A stretch of DNA of 64,000 nt from an uncultured Bacteroidia bacterium. Its GTDB lineage: Bacteria; Bacteroidota; Bacteroidia; Bacteroidales; UBA932. Below, one piece after another: positions 36,623 to 45,177 of this stretch; position 1 is the first letter of the stretch; each line of letters starts with the position of its first letter. Location of the stretch: positions 124,001 through 188,000 of the forward strand of contig CADBYT010000004.1 in NCBI GenBank assembly GCA_902798975.1, given 5' to 3'. The notes below the pieces were generated by a model, which had not been told where the DNA came from, did no database searches, and saw only the letters and a program-made list of their open reading frames with translations. Made by a program: the position numbers and the translations under genes.

Positions 36623-39256
36623 TTACGCGCGGACGGCGATCTCCTTGAGGGCGTCGAGCGCCTGGGCCAGGCCCTCGGCGTTCTTGCCGCCGGCAGTCGC
36701 GAGGCCGGGCTGGCCACCGCCGCCGCCCTGGATGAACCTGGCGGCGTCACGGATGTCCTTGCCGGCGTTGCGGCCTGCGGCCACGAGGTCGTCGGAGTAC
36801 ATGAGGACCAGCTGCGGCTTGCCTTCGAAAGCGAAGGCGCCGATCAGCGCGGTGTTCTTCAGTTCTTTCTGGAGGGCCAGCGCGGCGTTGCGCACCAGGG
36901 CGGGATCGAACTCCTGCCCGGCGGCGCCGGCCACGATAAGCTTGATACCGTTCACCTCCTGCGCCTTCTCGGAGAGCTGGCGAGCGAACTCGGCGGCCTT
37001 CTGCTTTGCGAATTCCTCCGCCTGCTTCTTGAAGCTGGCGTTGTCCTCGATAAGCTTCTGGATGGCGCCGGCGAGGTCCGGGACGTTGTTGAAGAAGCTG
37101 CGGGCGGTCTTGAGCAGGCCCTGGATGCCCAGCACGAGCTCTTCCGCCTGCTCGCCGGTCACGGCCTCGATGCGGCGGATACCGGCCGCGATGGCGGATT
37201 CGCCGGTGATCTTGAAGAAGCCGATGTTGCCCGTAGCGGAGGTGTGGCAGCCGCCGCAGAGCTCCACGCTCGGGCCGAAGCGGACCACGCGCACGCGGTC
37301 GCCGTACTTCTCGCCGAAGAGGGCCATCGCGCCCATCTCGCGCGCCTCGTCCATCGTGGCGTCGCGCTTCTCCGCCAGCGGGAAGTTGCTGCGTATCAGC
37401 TCGTTGACACGCTTTTCCACGGTGGCGAGCTGCTCATCGGAGAGCTTCTCGAAATGGGAGAAGTCGAAGCGGAAGCCCTGGTCGCCCACGAAGGAACCCT
37501 TCTGCTCGACATGGGTGCCGAGGATCTCGCGGAGAGCCCGGTGCAGCAGGTGCGTGCAGCTGTGGTTGTTCGCGATGCGCTGGCGGCGTGCCGCGTCCAC
37601 GCTCAGGGTGAAGGCGCCGGTGCAGTCCTTCGGCAGGCGCTCGGCGATATGGATGGTCAGGTTGTTCTCCTTGACCGTGTTCAGGATCTTGATCTGCTCG
37701 CCGTCGGCGGCGGTGATGGTACCCGTGTCGCCGATCTCGCCGCCCATTTCCCCGTAGAACGGGGTGCGGTCGAAGACAAGCTGGAGCATCTCCTTGTTCT
37801 TCTGGACGACGGTGCGCTGCTTGAGCAGCAGGGCGCCGCCCAGCTCGGTGGTGTCGAAGCCGACGAACTCCACGTCCTCGCCCTCGTGGTAGACGGTCCA
37901 GTCGCCGAAGGTGTTGGCGGTGGCGTTGCGGGCGCGGTCCTTCTGCTGCTGCAGCTCGGCCTGGAAGCCCTTCTGGTCCACCGTGTAGCCGTTCTCGGCG
38001 GCGATCAGCTCTGTCAGGTCGATCGGGAAGCCGTAGGTGTCGTAGAGTTTGAAGGCGTCGGCGCCGGCGATGACCTTGCCGTCCTTGCTGCGCTCCATGC
38101 ACTCGTCCATCAGGCGGATGCCGCGGTCGAGGGTGCGCAGGAAGGCGAGTTCCTCTTCGCGGATGACGCTCTCGATGAATTTCTGCTGCTTCGCGATCTC
38201 GGGATAGGCTTCGCCCATGTCGTTCACGAGCTGCTGCACGAGCTGGCAAAGGAAGGGCTCGGACAGGCCGAGGAAGGTGTAGCCGTAGCGGACGGCGCGG
38301 CGCAGGATGCGGCGGATCACGTAGCCGGCCTTGACGTTGGAAGGCAGCTGGCCGTCGGCGATGCTGAAGCTGATGGCGCGGATGTGGTCCGCGATCACGC
38401 GCATCGCGACGTCGGTCTTGTCGCTTTCGCCGTATTTGTGGCCGGAGAGCTCTCCGATGCGGTTGAGCATGCCGGTAAAGACGTCGGAGTCGTAGTTGCT
38501 GTTCTTGCCCTGGAGCACGGCGCAGAGGCGCTCGAAGCCCATGCCGGTGTCGATGTTGCGGGCGGGAAGCGGCTCCAGATGGCCGTCGGCCATGCGCTGG
38601 TACTGCATGAAGACGAGGTTCCAGATCTCGATCACGTGCGGGTCGGATTTGTTGACCAGGTCGCGGCCGGCGATGCCGGAAGCGGCTTTTTCTTCCGCGG
38701 TGCGGATGTCGATGTGGACCTCGGAACAGGGGCCGCAGGGGCCGGTGTCGCCCATTTCCCAGAAGTTGTCGTGCTTGTTGCCCAGGAGGATGTGGTCCTC
38801 CGGGAGGTATTTGCGCCAGGCCTGCTGGGCCTCGGTGTCGAGCGCGGTACCGTCTTCGGCTGCGCCTTCGAACACAGTGGCGTAGAGGAGGCTCTTGTCG
38901 ATCTTGTAGACTTCGGTCAGGAGTTCCCAGGCCCAGTCGATGGCCTCGGTCTTGAAGTAGTCGCCGAAGCTCCAGTTGCCCAGCATCTCGAACATGGTGT
39001 GGTGGTAGGTGTCGTGGCCGACCTCCTCCAGGTCGTTGTGCTTGCCGCTGACGCGGAGGCATTTCTGGGAGTCTGCCGCCCGGTTGTAGGGGGCCTTGGC
39101 GTTGCCCAGGAAGATGTCTTTGAACTGGTTCATGCCCGCGTTGGTGAACATCAGGGTCGGGTCGTTCTTGACCACCATCGGCGCAGACGGGACGACGGTA
39201 TGGCCCTTGGATGCGAAGAAGTCGAGGAATTTCTGACGGATTTCCTTGGAAGTCAT
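36623..39256 (-). CDS. alaS: Alanine--tRNA ligase
   Basis: AlaRS charges tRNA-Ala and edits mischarged Ser/Gly. The 877-residue protein contains the class II catalytic core (residues 1-250, e.g. [18 protein letters not shown] is close to its [13 protein letters not shown] motif), the tRNA-recognition region, the editing domain with [10 protein letters not shown] and CGGCH zinc ligands, and a C-terminal oligomerisation/C-Ala domain. The length is normal. A TACTTTTG box lies 41 nt upstream. The lptG-fmt fusion follows after 15 nt. Confidence 0.98.
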   Translation of the reverse strand: MTSKEIRQKFLDFFASKGHTVVPSAPMVVKNDPTLMFTNAGMNQFKDIFLGNAKAPYNRAADSQKCLRVSGKHNDLEEVGHDTYHHTMFEMLGNWSFGDYFKTEAIDWAWELLTEVYKIDKSLLYATVFEGAAEDGTALDTEAQQAWRKYLPEDHILLGNKHDNFWEMGDTGPCGPCSEVHIDIRTAEEKAASGIAGRDLVNKSDPHVIEIWNLVFMQYQRMADGHLEPLPARNIDTGMGFERLCAVLQGKNSNYDSDVFTGMLNRIGELSGHKYGESDKTDVAMRVIADHIRAISFSIADGQLPSNVKAGYVIRRILRRAVRYGYTFLGLSEPFLCQLVQQLVNDMGEAYPEIAKQQKFIESVIREEELAFLRTLDRGIRLMDECMERSKDGKVIAGADAFKLYDTYGFPIDLTELIAAENGYTVDQKGFQAELQQQKDRARNATANTFGDWTVYHEGEDVEFVGFDTTELGGALLLKQRTVVQKNKEMLQLVFDRTPFYGEMGGEIGDTGTITAADGEQIKILNTVKENNLTIHIAERLPKDCTGAFTLSVDAARRQRIANNHSCTHLLHRALREILGTHVEQKGSFVGDQGFRFDFSHFEKLSDEQLATVEKRVNELIRSNFPLAEKRDATMDEAREMGAMALFGEKYGDRVRVVRFGPSVELCGGCHTSATGNIGFFKITGESAIAAGIRRIEAVTGEQAEELVLGIQGLLKTARSFFNNVPDLAGAIQKLIEDNASFKKQAEEFAKQKAAEFARQLSEKAQEVNGIKLIVAGAAGQEFDPALVRNAALALQKELKNTALIGAFAFEGKPQLVLMYSDDLVAAGRNAGKDIRDAARFIQGGGGGQPGLATAGGKNAEGLAQALDALKEIAVRA

Positions 39257-39297
39257 ATACTTTTGTCTTTAAATTTTGTTCAATTTGAATCGAACTA

Positions 39298-39305
39298 CAA
39301 AAGTA
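39298..39305 (-). promoter_or_regulatory. -7 box of alaS
   Basis: TACTTTTG on the minus strand, 41 nt before the alaS start. Confidence 0.6.
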
Positions 39306-39378
39306 ACTATTTTCTTCGAAAATACGAAAACGGCGGCGCGGGCGTGACGGGCATTGTCTGTTTTTTCGGGATTTCTGC

Positions 39379-39386
39379 TATCTTTG
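39379..39386 (+). promoter_or_regulatory. -7 box of the polyferredoxin gene
   Basis: TATCTTTG, 27 nt before the ATG at 39414. Confidence 0.65.
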
Positions 39387-39413
39387 CAAGACACACCGTT
39401 TTTTATCCATTCT

Positions 39414-40955
39414 ATGTTACGTAAAATCCGCATTGCCCTGGCAGCATTCTTCTTTATCGGAATCACGCTGCTGTTCATGGGCATCGGCCACAACTGGTGG
39501 GGCTGGATGGCCAAGCTCCAGTTCCTGCCCTCGGCCCTGGCCCTGAATCTTGTCGTGGTCGCCATCATCCTGCTGGCCTGCTTCCTCTTCGGCCGCGTGT
39601 ATTGCTCGACCATCTGCCCGATGGGCGTCTTTCAGGACATCGTGATCTGGCTGCGCCGTACCATCGGCAAATGGCAGCGCAACCGCGGCGTCCGCAAGCT
39701 CCAGCGCATGAAGGAACAGGGCCTGAAGCCCGGTCCCGAGGCGAAGAACCTCATCAAGCATTTCGAATACAAATACATCCCCGAACATGCGTGGGTGCGC
39801 TATGGCTTCCTCGTGCTGTCGCTGGTGTCGCTCTTTGTAAGCGGCCAGATGCTGATTGCTTTGGTGGCGCCGTACAGCGCCTACGGGCGCATCGTGCGGA
39901 GCATCGTAGGCCTTGCCAACGGGTCCGTCGCGGTTCCGCTGTTGATCACGGGCCTGGTGACGCTGGTCTTCATCGGCTGCTGCGCCTGGTTCTGGGGACG
40001 CGAGTACTGCAACACCATCTGCCCGGTGGGCACGACGCTGAGCCTGGTGAGCCGCTTCGCCCTGTTCCGCCCGGTCATCGACACGACCAAGTGTACCCAA
40101 TGCGGCCGCTGCGAGCGGGGATGCAAGTCCTCCTGCATCGACTACAAGACCGGTCATATCGACTACTCCCGCTGCGTGGGCTGCTTCGACTGTATGGAGC
40201 GCTGCAAGGAGAAGGGGCTGAAATACAGGTTCGTAGGGTTCGGTAAGGGGATTCCGGGTCAAGCCCGGAATGACGACAATGGAGCCCGGAATGACGGAGG
40301 AGTCAAACTGGCGAATGACGAAAAGACAGCGGCGAATGATACCGGCCGGCGGGCGTTCATCGCCACGACGGCGCTGGTGGGTACGGCGCTGGCGGCCAAG
40401 GCGCAGCACGCGCAGGGCGGTCTTGCCGACGTAACGCCCAAGGAGGCGCCGTTGCGCGGTACGCGCCTCGTTCCGCCGGGCGCGGAGAGCGTGAAATCAT
40501 TCTACGACCATTGCACGGCCTGCCAGCTCTGCGTGAGCGCGTGCCCCAACGGGGTGCTGCGGCCGTCCACGGATTTCGAGCATTTCCTGCAGCCGCAGAT
40601 GGGCTATGAGAACGGCTACTGCCGCCCGGAGTGTCACGCCTGCAGCGACGTCTGTCCGGCGGGCGCCATCCGTCCCTTGAAACCGGGTCAGAAGCAGACC
40701 ATTGCCATCGGTCTGGCGCACGTCAATCTGGAGCTCTGCTTCGCCGCCAACGGCACGGCGAGCTGCGGCAACTGCGCCCATCACTGCCCGTCCGGCGCCA
40801 TCCGGATGGTGGATCTGGAAGGAGCGCGCTTCAAGGTGCCGACCGTGTCCGAAGCCCAGTGCATCGGCTGCGGCGCCTGCGAGTTCCTGTGCCCGTCCCG
40901 CGCGATCAGCGCCATCACCGTGCGCGGCAATTCCGTTCACCACACCAACGCATAA
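39414..40955 (+). CDS. Membrane polyferredoxin (NapH/YccM-like 4Fe-4S protein)
   Basis: A 513-residue protein. The N-terminal third has about four membrane helices with CxxxCP motifs (YCSTICPMG, YCNTICPVG) as in NapH/CcoG relatives, then two ferredoxin motifs (CTQCGRCERGC, CVGCFDCMERC). A linker of about 38 residues encoded by dispersed repeats (GIPGQARNDDNGARND) follows, then a Tat-like segment (RRAFIATTALVGTALAA) and four more Fe-S motifs (CTACQLCVSACP, CHACSDVCP, CGNCAHHCP, CIGCGACEFLCP). It probably moves electrons from the membrane to a reductase; the aldo/keto reductase gene 5 nt downstream is the likely partner. Confidence 0.85.
   Translation: MLRKIRIALAAFFFIGITLLFMGIGHNWWGWMAKLQFLPSALALNLVVVAIILLACFLFGRVYCSTICPMGVFQDIVIWLRRTIGKWQRNRGVRKLQRMKEQGLKPGPEAKNLIKHFEYKYIPEHAWVRYGFLVLSLVSLFVSGQMLIALVAPYSAYGRIVRSIVGLANGSVAVPLLITGLVTLVFIGCCAWFWGREYCNTICPVGTTLSLVSRFALFRPVIDTTKCTQCGRCERGCKSSCIDYKTGHIDYSRCVGCFDCMERCKEKGLKYRFVGFGKGIPGQARNDDNGARNDGGVKLANDEKTAANDTGRRAFIATTALVGTALAAKAQHAQGGLADVTPKEAPLRGTRLVPPGAESVKSFYDHCTACQLCVSACPNGVLRPSTDFEHFLQPQMGYENGYCRPECHACSDVCPAGAIRPLKPGQKQTIAIGLAHVNLELCFAANGTASCGNCAHHCPSGAIRMVDLEGARFKVPTVSEAQCIGCGACEFLCPSRAISAITVRGNSVHHTNA
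40249..40340. repeat. Dispersed palindromic repeats inside the polyferredoxin gene
   Basis: A complete unit GATTCCGGG-TCAAG-CCCGGAATGAC (40250-40274) is followed by partial units CCCGGAATGACG (40284), GCGAATGACG (40311) and GCGAATGAT (40332). The segment is translated in frame as a linker between the two ferredoxin modules. Confidence 0.75.
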
Positions 40956-40960
40956 GCCCT

Positions 40961-42286
40961 ATGGACAGAAGAGAATTCCTGAAATCTGCAGGTCTGGGCG
41001 CCGCTGCGATCGGCGTGGCCGCCTGCGCACCCGGTGCCACCAAACAAACAACCACCGGAAACAAAGACCTCCACGGAGAGATGCTCCGCAACTACGATGG
41101 CATCGGCACCCTGGGCTACGGCTGCATGCGCTGGCCGATGGTCAAGGGCGAGGACGGTCAGAACCATATCGACCAGGCGGAAGTCAACCGCCTGGTGGAC
41201 TTCGCCATCGAGCATGGCGTCAATTATTTCGACACTTCCCCGGTCTACCTGGGCGGCGACAGCGAACGTGCCACGGCCGAGGCCCTGAACCGCTACCCGC
41301 GCGAGAAGTGGCTCCTGGCCACCAAACTGTCCATGTTCGGCCCGTCTTCCTTCGAGGACTGCGTGAAGATGTACCGGCGCTCGCTGGAGATCTTCAAGAC
41401 CGACCACATCGACTACTACCTGCTGCATGCCATCAGCAGCGGCGACGACTTCAAGAACCGCTTCGAGAACAGCGGCATCGTGGACTTCCTCGTGAAGGAG
41501 CGCGAGGCGGGCCGCATCCGCCACTTCGGCTTCTCCTTCCACGGCCACCAGGAGGGCTTCGACTACATGATGTCCATGCATGAGAAGTACCACTGGGACT
41601 TCGTCCAGATTCAGATGAATTACATGGACTGGGAGCACCCCAGCGGCAACAATACCCGCGCCGACTACCTCTACGCGGAACTGGACAAGCGGGAGATTCC
41701 CATCGTGATCATGGAGCCGCTACGCGGCGGCGCCCTTGCGGAGATTCCCGCCCAGTTGAGCGACCAGCTCAAGGCGCGGGAACCCGAGCGCTCCGTCGCC
41801 TCCTGGGCCTTCCGCTACGTGGGCAGCTTCCCGCGCGTGATGTGCGCCCTGTCGGGCATGACCTACATGGAGCACCTCCAGGACAACCTGGAGACTTTCC
41901 TGGACTTCAAGCCGCTCGACGACGAGGGCAAAAAGTTCCTGATCGGCATCGCCGACCAGATGGTCAAATACCCGCTGGTGCCCTGCACGGGCTGCCAGTA
42001 CTGCATGCCCTGCCCCTACGGCATCAACATCCCGGGCATCTTCAAGTTCTACAATGACAACGTCACCGCGGGCACCTACGTGGTCAACAAGGAGCAGGAA
42101 GGCTACGCCAAAATGCGCCGCAAATACCTGCTGGCCTACAACGAGGCCATCCCGACGGTCCGACAGGCCGACCACTGCATCGCCTGCGGCCACTGCGCCC
42201 CGCTCTGCCCGCAGAATATCCGCATCCCGGGCCAGCTCCGCCGCATCGATGCCTACATCGAAAGCTTAAAACAGGAAACGCTCTAG
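40961..42286 (+). CDS. Aldo/keto reductase with C-terminal 4Fe-4S domain
   Basis: A 441-residue enzyme. The N-terminus MDRREFLKSAGLGAAAIGVAA is a Tat-type signal with a Cys (AAC) that may be lipidated. The AKR barrel follows (GTLGYGCMRWPMV, NYFDTSPVYLGGDSE, LLATKLSM). The C-terminal 90 residues carry two 4Fe-4S motifs, CTGCQYCMPCP and CIACGHCAPLCP. Substrate unknown. The combination with the upstream polyferredoxin suggests a ferredoxin-linked rather than NADPH-linked reductase. It is the second gene of a two-gene unit. Confidence 0.9.
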   Translation: MDRREFLKSAGLGAAAIGVAACAPGATKQTTTGNKDLHGEMLRNYDGIGTLGYGCMRWPMVKGEDGQNHIDQAEVNRLVDFAIEHGVNYFDTSPVYLGGDSERATAEALNRYPREKWLLATKLSMFGPSSFEDCVKMYRRSLEIFKTDHIDYYLLHAISSGDDFKNRFENSGIVDFLVKEREAGRIRHFGFSFHGHQEGFDYMMSMHEKYHWDFVQIQMNYMDWEHPSGNNTRADYLYAELDKREIPIVIMEPLRGGALAEIPAQLSDQLKAREPERSVASWAFRYVGSFPRVMCALSGMTYMEHLQDNLETFLDFKPLDDEGKKFLIGIADQMVKYPLVPCTGCQYCMPCPYGINIPGIFKFYNDNVTAGTYVVNKEQEGYAKMRRKYLLAYNEAIPTVRQADHCIACGHCAPLCPQNIRIPGQLRRIDAYIESLKQETL

Positions 42287-42354
42287 CGTTCCCGCTACAA
42301 TGTTTCCCAAAAGGGCTGTGATGCATAAACCGCTAATTTACAAATAATTACCAC

Positions 42355-42387
42355 ATTATACTACCCCCAAAAACGGGGTAGTATAAT
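42355..42387. terminator. Strong 13-bp inverted repeat after the aldo/keto reductase gene
   Basis: A perfect stem ATTATACTACCCC / GGGGTAGTATAAT with loop CAAAAAC. It sits between convergent genes (aldo/keto reductase and trmB). No long T tract follows, so it may be a terminator for both or a repeat end. The surrounding 42287-42413 is AT-rich and holds no gene. Confidence 0.55.
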
Positions 42388-42413
42388 TGTATTAGCAATT
42401 GAATTCGAGCTAG

Positions 42414-43568
42414 TTACAGATCACAAGGATTGGGCGAGCTAGCGCCGTGGAGTTTCTGCCGGCGGGTCTCGGCGGAGTCGTGGCCGAAGAGCAGGCGCGG
42501 CCCCTCGGCGGCGCGCCAGGCCTTGCTGTCGAATTGTTCCGGGTCCCGGGGGCTCGCATACGGCCCCTCATGGTCGATGACGAACGACAGATACGTAATC
42601 GGATAACCCTGCTCCAGGAACAGCTGCTCGTAAAATGTCTGCACTTCACGTACGACCGGTTGCACGGCCGGCGCTGAATTGCCTGTTTCGGCAGTCCTCC
42701 CAGAAAACCGTGCCACCCTCGGCTTCGTAAGAGGGAGGGGCCCATCGTCAGATGGGAGGGGTCCGGCATAGCCGGACGTTTTTCGGGGGGAGCTGCCGAA
42801 CAGCTCAACGTCGGCCGATCCGTACAGGTCCGTGGTACAGGCAAGCACTTTGAGGCCATTGGCCTCGCAGACGGCGCGGGTGTATTCGTGGAGGAAACGG
42901 GAGTCGGTCTTGAGATGGACGATGCCGCCGGGCTTCAGGAAGGAGCGGTAGCGCTCCAGGAAGAGCGGCGAGCTGAGGCGCGAGTTCTCGCTGCGGTACT
43001 GCGGATCGGAGAAGGTCAGCCAGATCTCGGACACTTCGCCGGGGGCGAAGAACGCGGTAATGAATTCGACGCGCGTCCGCAGAAACGCCACGTTCGGCAG
43101 CGCGTGTTCGGTGGCGTATTTCGCCCCCTTCCACAGGCGCGCGCCCTTGATGTCCACGCCGATGTAGTTCCGCGCCGGATCCCGCTCCGCCAGCGCAATC
43201 GTATACTCCCCCTTCCCGCATCCCAGCTCCAGAACGATTTCGCGCGCAGCAGCTTCGGCAGTCTCCCCGGCAGACCGTAGCCGCCCTCGGCTTCGTAAGA
43301 GGGAGGGGCCCGCCGGACTTGGGACGGAGGCCGCAAGCTCGCTTGCAGGCATCCGGTCAAAGGACGGTGGGAGGGGTCCGGCGCAGCCGGACGTCTGCAG
43401 GGGGGAGCTGCCGAGCTGCAAGCCGCCGAAGAAATCATTCCAGCGACCTTTGATGGCGTGGTCGCGGAGGTGGAAGTAGCCGTCGGCGAGCAGCTCCTGC
43501 GCGGAAGGCTGCAGGAGACAGGAGAACGTCTCGTTCTCCGCGAATTTCCGTAATTTATCGTGTCCCAT
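42414..43568 (-). CDS. trmB: tRNA (guanine-N7)-methyltransferase with two in-frame repeat insertions
   Basis: TrmB makes m7G46 in tRNAs using SAM. Conserved parts are all present: MGHDKLRKFAENETF at the start, SAM motif VLELGCGKGEYTIAL, FIGVDIKGARLWKGAK-like GVDIKGARLWKGAK, WLTFSDPQ (usually WITFPDPQ), HLKTDS and FYEQLFLEQGYPITYL. At 384 residues it is some 130 longer than usual. The excess consists of two insertions, about residues 51-110 and 256-300, each containing SSP-x-x-TSG-x-AGPLP, encoded by a repeat element. The gene overlaps gldH by 14 nt. Confidence 0.9.
   Translation of the reverse strand: MGHDKLRKFAENETFSCLLQPSAQELLADGYFHLRDHAIKGRWNDFFGGLQLGSSPLQTSGCAGPLPPSFDRMPASELAASVPSPAGPSLLRSRGRLRSAGETAEAAAREIVLELGCGKGEYTIALAERDPARNYIGVDIKGARLWKGAKYATEHALPNVAFLRTRVEFITAFFAPGEVSEIWLTFSDPQYRSENSRLSSPLFLERYRSFLKPGGIVHLKTDSRFLHEYTRAVCEANGLKVLACTTDLYGSADVELFGSSPRKTSGYAGPLPSDDGPLPLTKPRVARFSGRTAETGNSAPAVQPVVREVQTFYEQLFLEQGYPITYLSFVIDHEGPYASPRDPEQFDSKAWRAAEGPRLLFGHDSAETRRQKLHGASSPNPCDL
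42687..42800. repeat. MITE-like element, copy B, inside trmB
   Basis: About 114 bp bounded by inverted ends TTCGGCAGTCCTCCC and GGGGGGAGCTGCCGAA. Inside are CCCTC...GAGGG and the perfect hairpin GTCCGGC-ATA-GCCGGAC. It shares its ends, both hairpins and GGCTTCGTAAGAGGGAGGGG with copy A. Confidence 0.8.
43254..43414. repeat. MITE-like element, copy A, inside trmB
   Basis: About 160 bp bounded by inverted ends TTCGGCAGTCTCCCC and GGGGGGAGCTGCCGA. It has the same inner hairpins as copy B (GTCCGGC-GCA-GCCGGAC) plus an extra segment of about 46 bp containing GCAAGC-tc-GCTTGC. The stem is conserved while the 3-nt loop differs from copy B. Confidence 0.8.
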
Positions 43569-43983
43569 CCTGCTTCTTGCAAATCACGCCGAGCCCCAGG
43601 AAATCCCCGTCCACCCCGACGGGCCGCACGCTCAGCTGCCAGTCCCCCGCCTGCGTGGGCACCATCCCGCTGCGGTACAGCTCCTTCGAGCCCTTCGGCT
43701 CCACGGAGCGCATGTAGACCGTCTCCGAAAAGCCGTCGCCCGACGGAGCCAGCCACTGGATGTTGAGCTGGAGACTCTCCAGCGCGTTGTGTTCGGTCCG
43801 GCTATAAAACCAGAAATCATACGCCGCCGTGGTGTCCTTCAGCGGCAAAGAATACACATAGACACCGTCGCGCGCCTCGTCCTGCCGGACAAACAGTTCC
43901 AGCGAATCAGGCTCCCGGCAGGCCGGCAGCGCCAGCCCCAGGGCCAGTACCGCCAGGACTGCTCCCAAACGACGGCGCGTCAT
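43555..43983 (-). CDS. gldH: GldH-like lipoprotein
   Basis: A 142-residue lipoprotein (lipobox LALPAC) with a beta-sandwich-like body (AAYDFWFYSRTEHNALESLQ, GDWQLSVRPVGVDGDFLGLG). Sequence pattern and position right behind ricT and holB match the GldH family, first known from gliding motility in Flavobacteria and widespread in non-gliding Bacteroidales, where its role is unknown. It follows ricT by 3 nt and overlaps trmB by 14 nt. Confidence 0.75.
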   Translation of the reverse strand: MTRRRLGAVLAVLALGLALPACREPDSLELFVRQDEARDGVYVYSLPLKDTTAAYDFWFYSRTEHNALESLQLNIQWLAPSGDGFSETVYMRSVEPKGSKELYRSGMVPTQAGDWQLSVRPVGVDGDFLGLGVICKKQDGTR

Positions 43984-43986
43984 GAT

Positions 43987-45177
43987 TTATTCGGAAGATT
44001 TCGGCGGCTTCTGGCCGCCCTCCTGACGTCCCTTGTTCCGGCCGCCGCGGCCCCGGTTCTTGCCGCCGCGCGAACGCTTGCGCTTCGGCGCGTCGAAACG
44101 GCTGATGCTGTCGTCGCCGACCGCCGTCACGAACTCCGGCACATAGGGTTCCGGCTCCGAGCGCAGCGACTCCGGCTTCTCGCCGTTGCGGTTCATCTCA
44201 ATGATGTCCCATACCTCGGCGGCATCCAGCGGATACAGGTCCGCGTCGGAAGTCTTGTCGTACGAAAAATACATCACCTCGCGCAGGATATCCGTCTTGC
44301 GCAGCCAGGCCAGGCCGTCCTCGAACTCCAGCGGTCCGCTGACCTTGGGGATGCGGGACTGGGCGTCCAGGTATGTGGCCACTTCGTAATTGAGGCAGCA
44401 CTTGAGCTTGCCGCACTGGCCCGCCAGTTTCTGCGGGTTGAGCGACAGGTCCTGGCAGCGCGCGGCCGCCGTGGAGATGCTCTGGAACGAAGAAATGTAA
44501 TTGGCGCAGCACAGCTCGCGGCCGCAGATGCCCAGGCCTCCGATGAGGCCGGCTTCCTGCCGCGCACCGATCTGCTTCATCTCGATGCGGATACGGAACT
44601 CCTCCGCGAACACCTTGATCAACTGGCGGAAATCCACCCGTCCGTCGGCAATGTAGTAGAAAATGGCCTTGGAGCCGTCCCCCTGGAATTCCACGTCTCC
44701 GATCTTCATCTCGAGCCCCATCTCGGCCGCGATGCGCCGGGCCTTGATCATCGTCTCCTGCTCGCGGGCGATAGCCTCCTGCCACTTCTCGATATCGCTC
44801 TGGCGGGCCTTGCGGTAGATGCGCTTGAACTGGGTCGTCTCCGGGTCGATGCCCCGGGCGCGCATCTGGCGGCCGACAATCGGACCTTCGAGCGTCACGA
44901 TGCCGAGATCCTGGCCGGTCGTGGCCTCCACGACCACCAGGTCGCCGAGGCGGACGTTCTGCTGGGAGTCATTGACGTAGAAGCCCTTGCGGGTGTTCTT
45001 GAAACGCACCTCGAACAGGCCCCGGCAGGTGCCGTCGGAAGCGTCCTTCAGCCAGTTGTAGTCCCCGAGCTTGCAGCAGCCGGCGCGATAGGTGCAGCGG
45101 GTCTCGCCCGTCTCCGCCTCGTGCGTGACCACGCAGCCACGGAAGCAATCGTATTGAATGGATTCGTTAGTCGTCAT
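43987..45177 (-). CDS. ricT: PSP1/RicT (YaaT) family protein
   Basis: A 396-residue protein containing the PSP1 domain with its Cys signature (GRELCCANYISSF, CGKLKCCLNYEV) that binds a 4Fe-4S cluster in Bacillus RicT. A Lys/Arg/Gly-rich C-terminal tail (about 40 residues) follows. In Bacillus the Ric complex influences RNase Y and cell fate; here the function is open. The start at 45177 (MTTNESIQYD) overlaps the holB stop by 4 nt; the long upstream extension of the frame only runs antisense-like across holB. Confidence 0.88.
   Translation of the reverse strand: MTTNESIQYDCFRGCVVTHEAETGETRCTYRAGCCKLGDYNWLKDASDGTCRGLFEVRFKNTRKGFYVNDSQQNVRLGDLVVVEATTGQDLGIVTLEGPIVGRQMRARGIDPETTQFKRIYRKARQSDIEKWQEAIAREQETMIKARRIAAEMGLEMKIGDVEFQGDGSKAIFYYIADGRVDFRQLIKVFAEEFRIRIEMKQIGARQEAGLIGGLGICGRELCCANYISSFQSISTAAARCQDLSLNPQKLAGQCGKLKCCLNYEVATYLDAQSRIPKVSGPLEFEDGLAWLRKTDILREVMYFSYDKTSDADLYPLDAAEVWDIIEMNRNGEKPESLRSEPEPYVPEFVTAVGDDSISRFDAPKRKRSRGGKNRGRGGRNKGRQEGGQKPPKSSE

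Noticed and set aside
34841-39424. A very long open frame (about 1500 codons) on the plus strand opposite fmt and alaS
   Set aside because: It is antisense to two certain genes and its translation is His/Asp/Val/Leu-rich low-complexity sequence, a known by-product of GC-rich codon use in the real genes.
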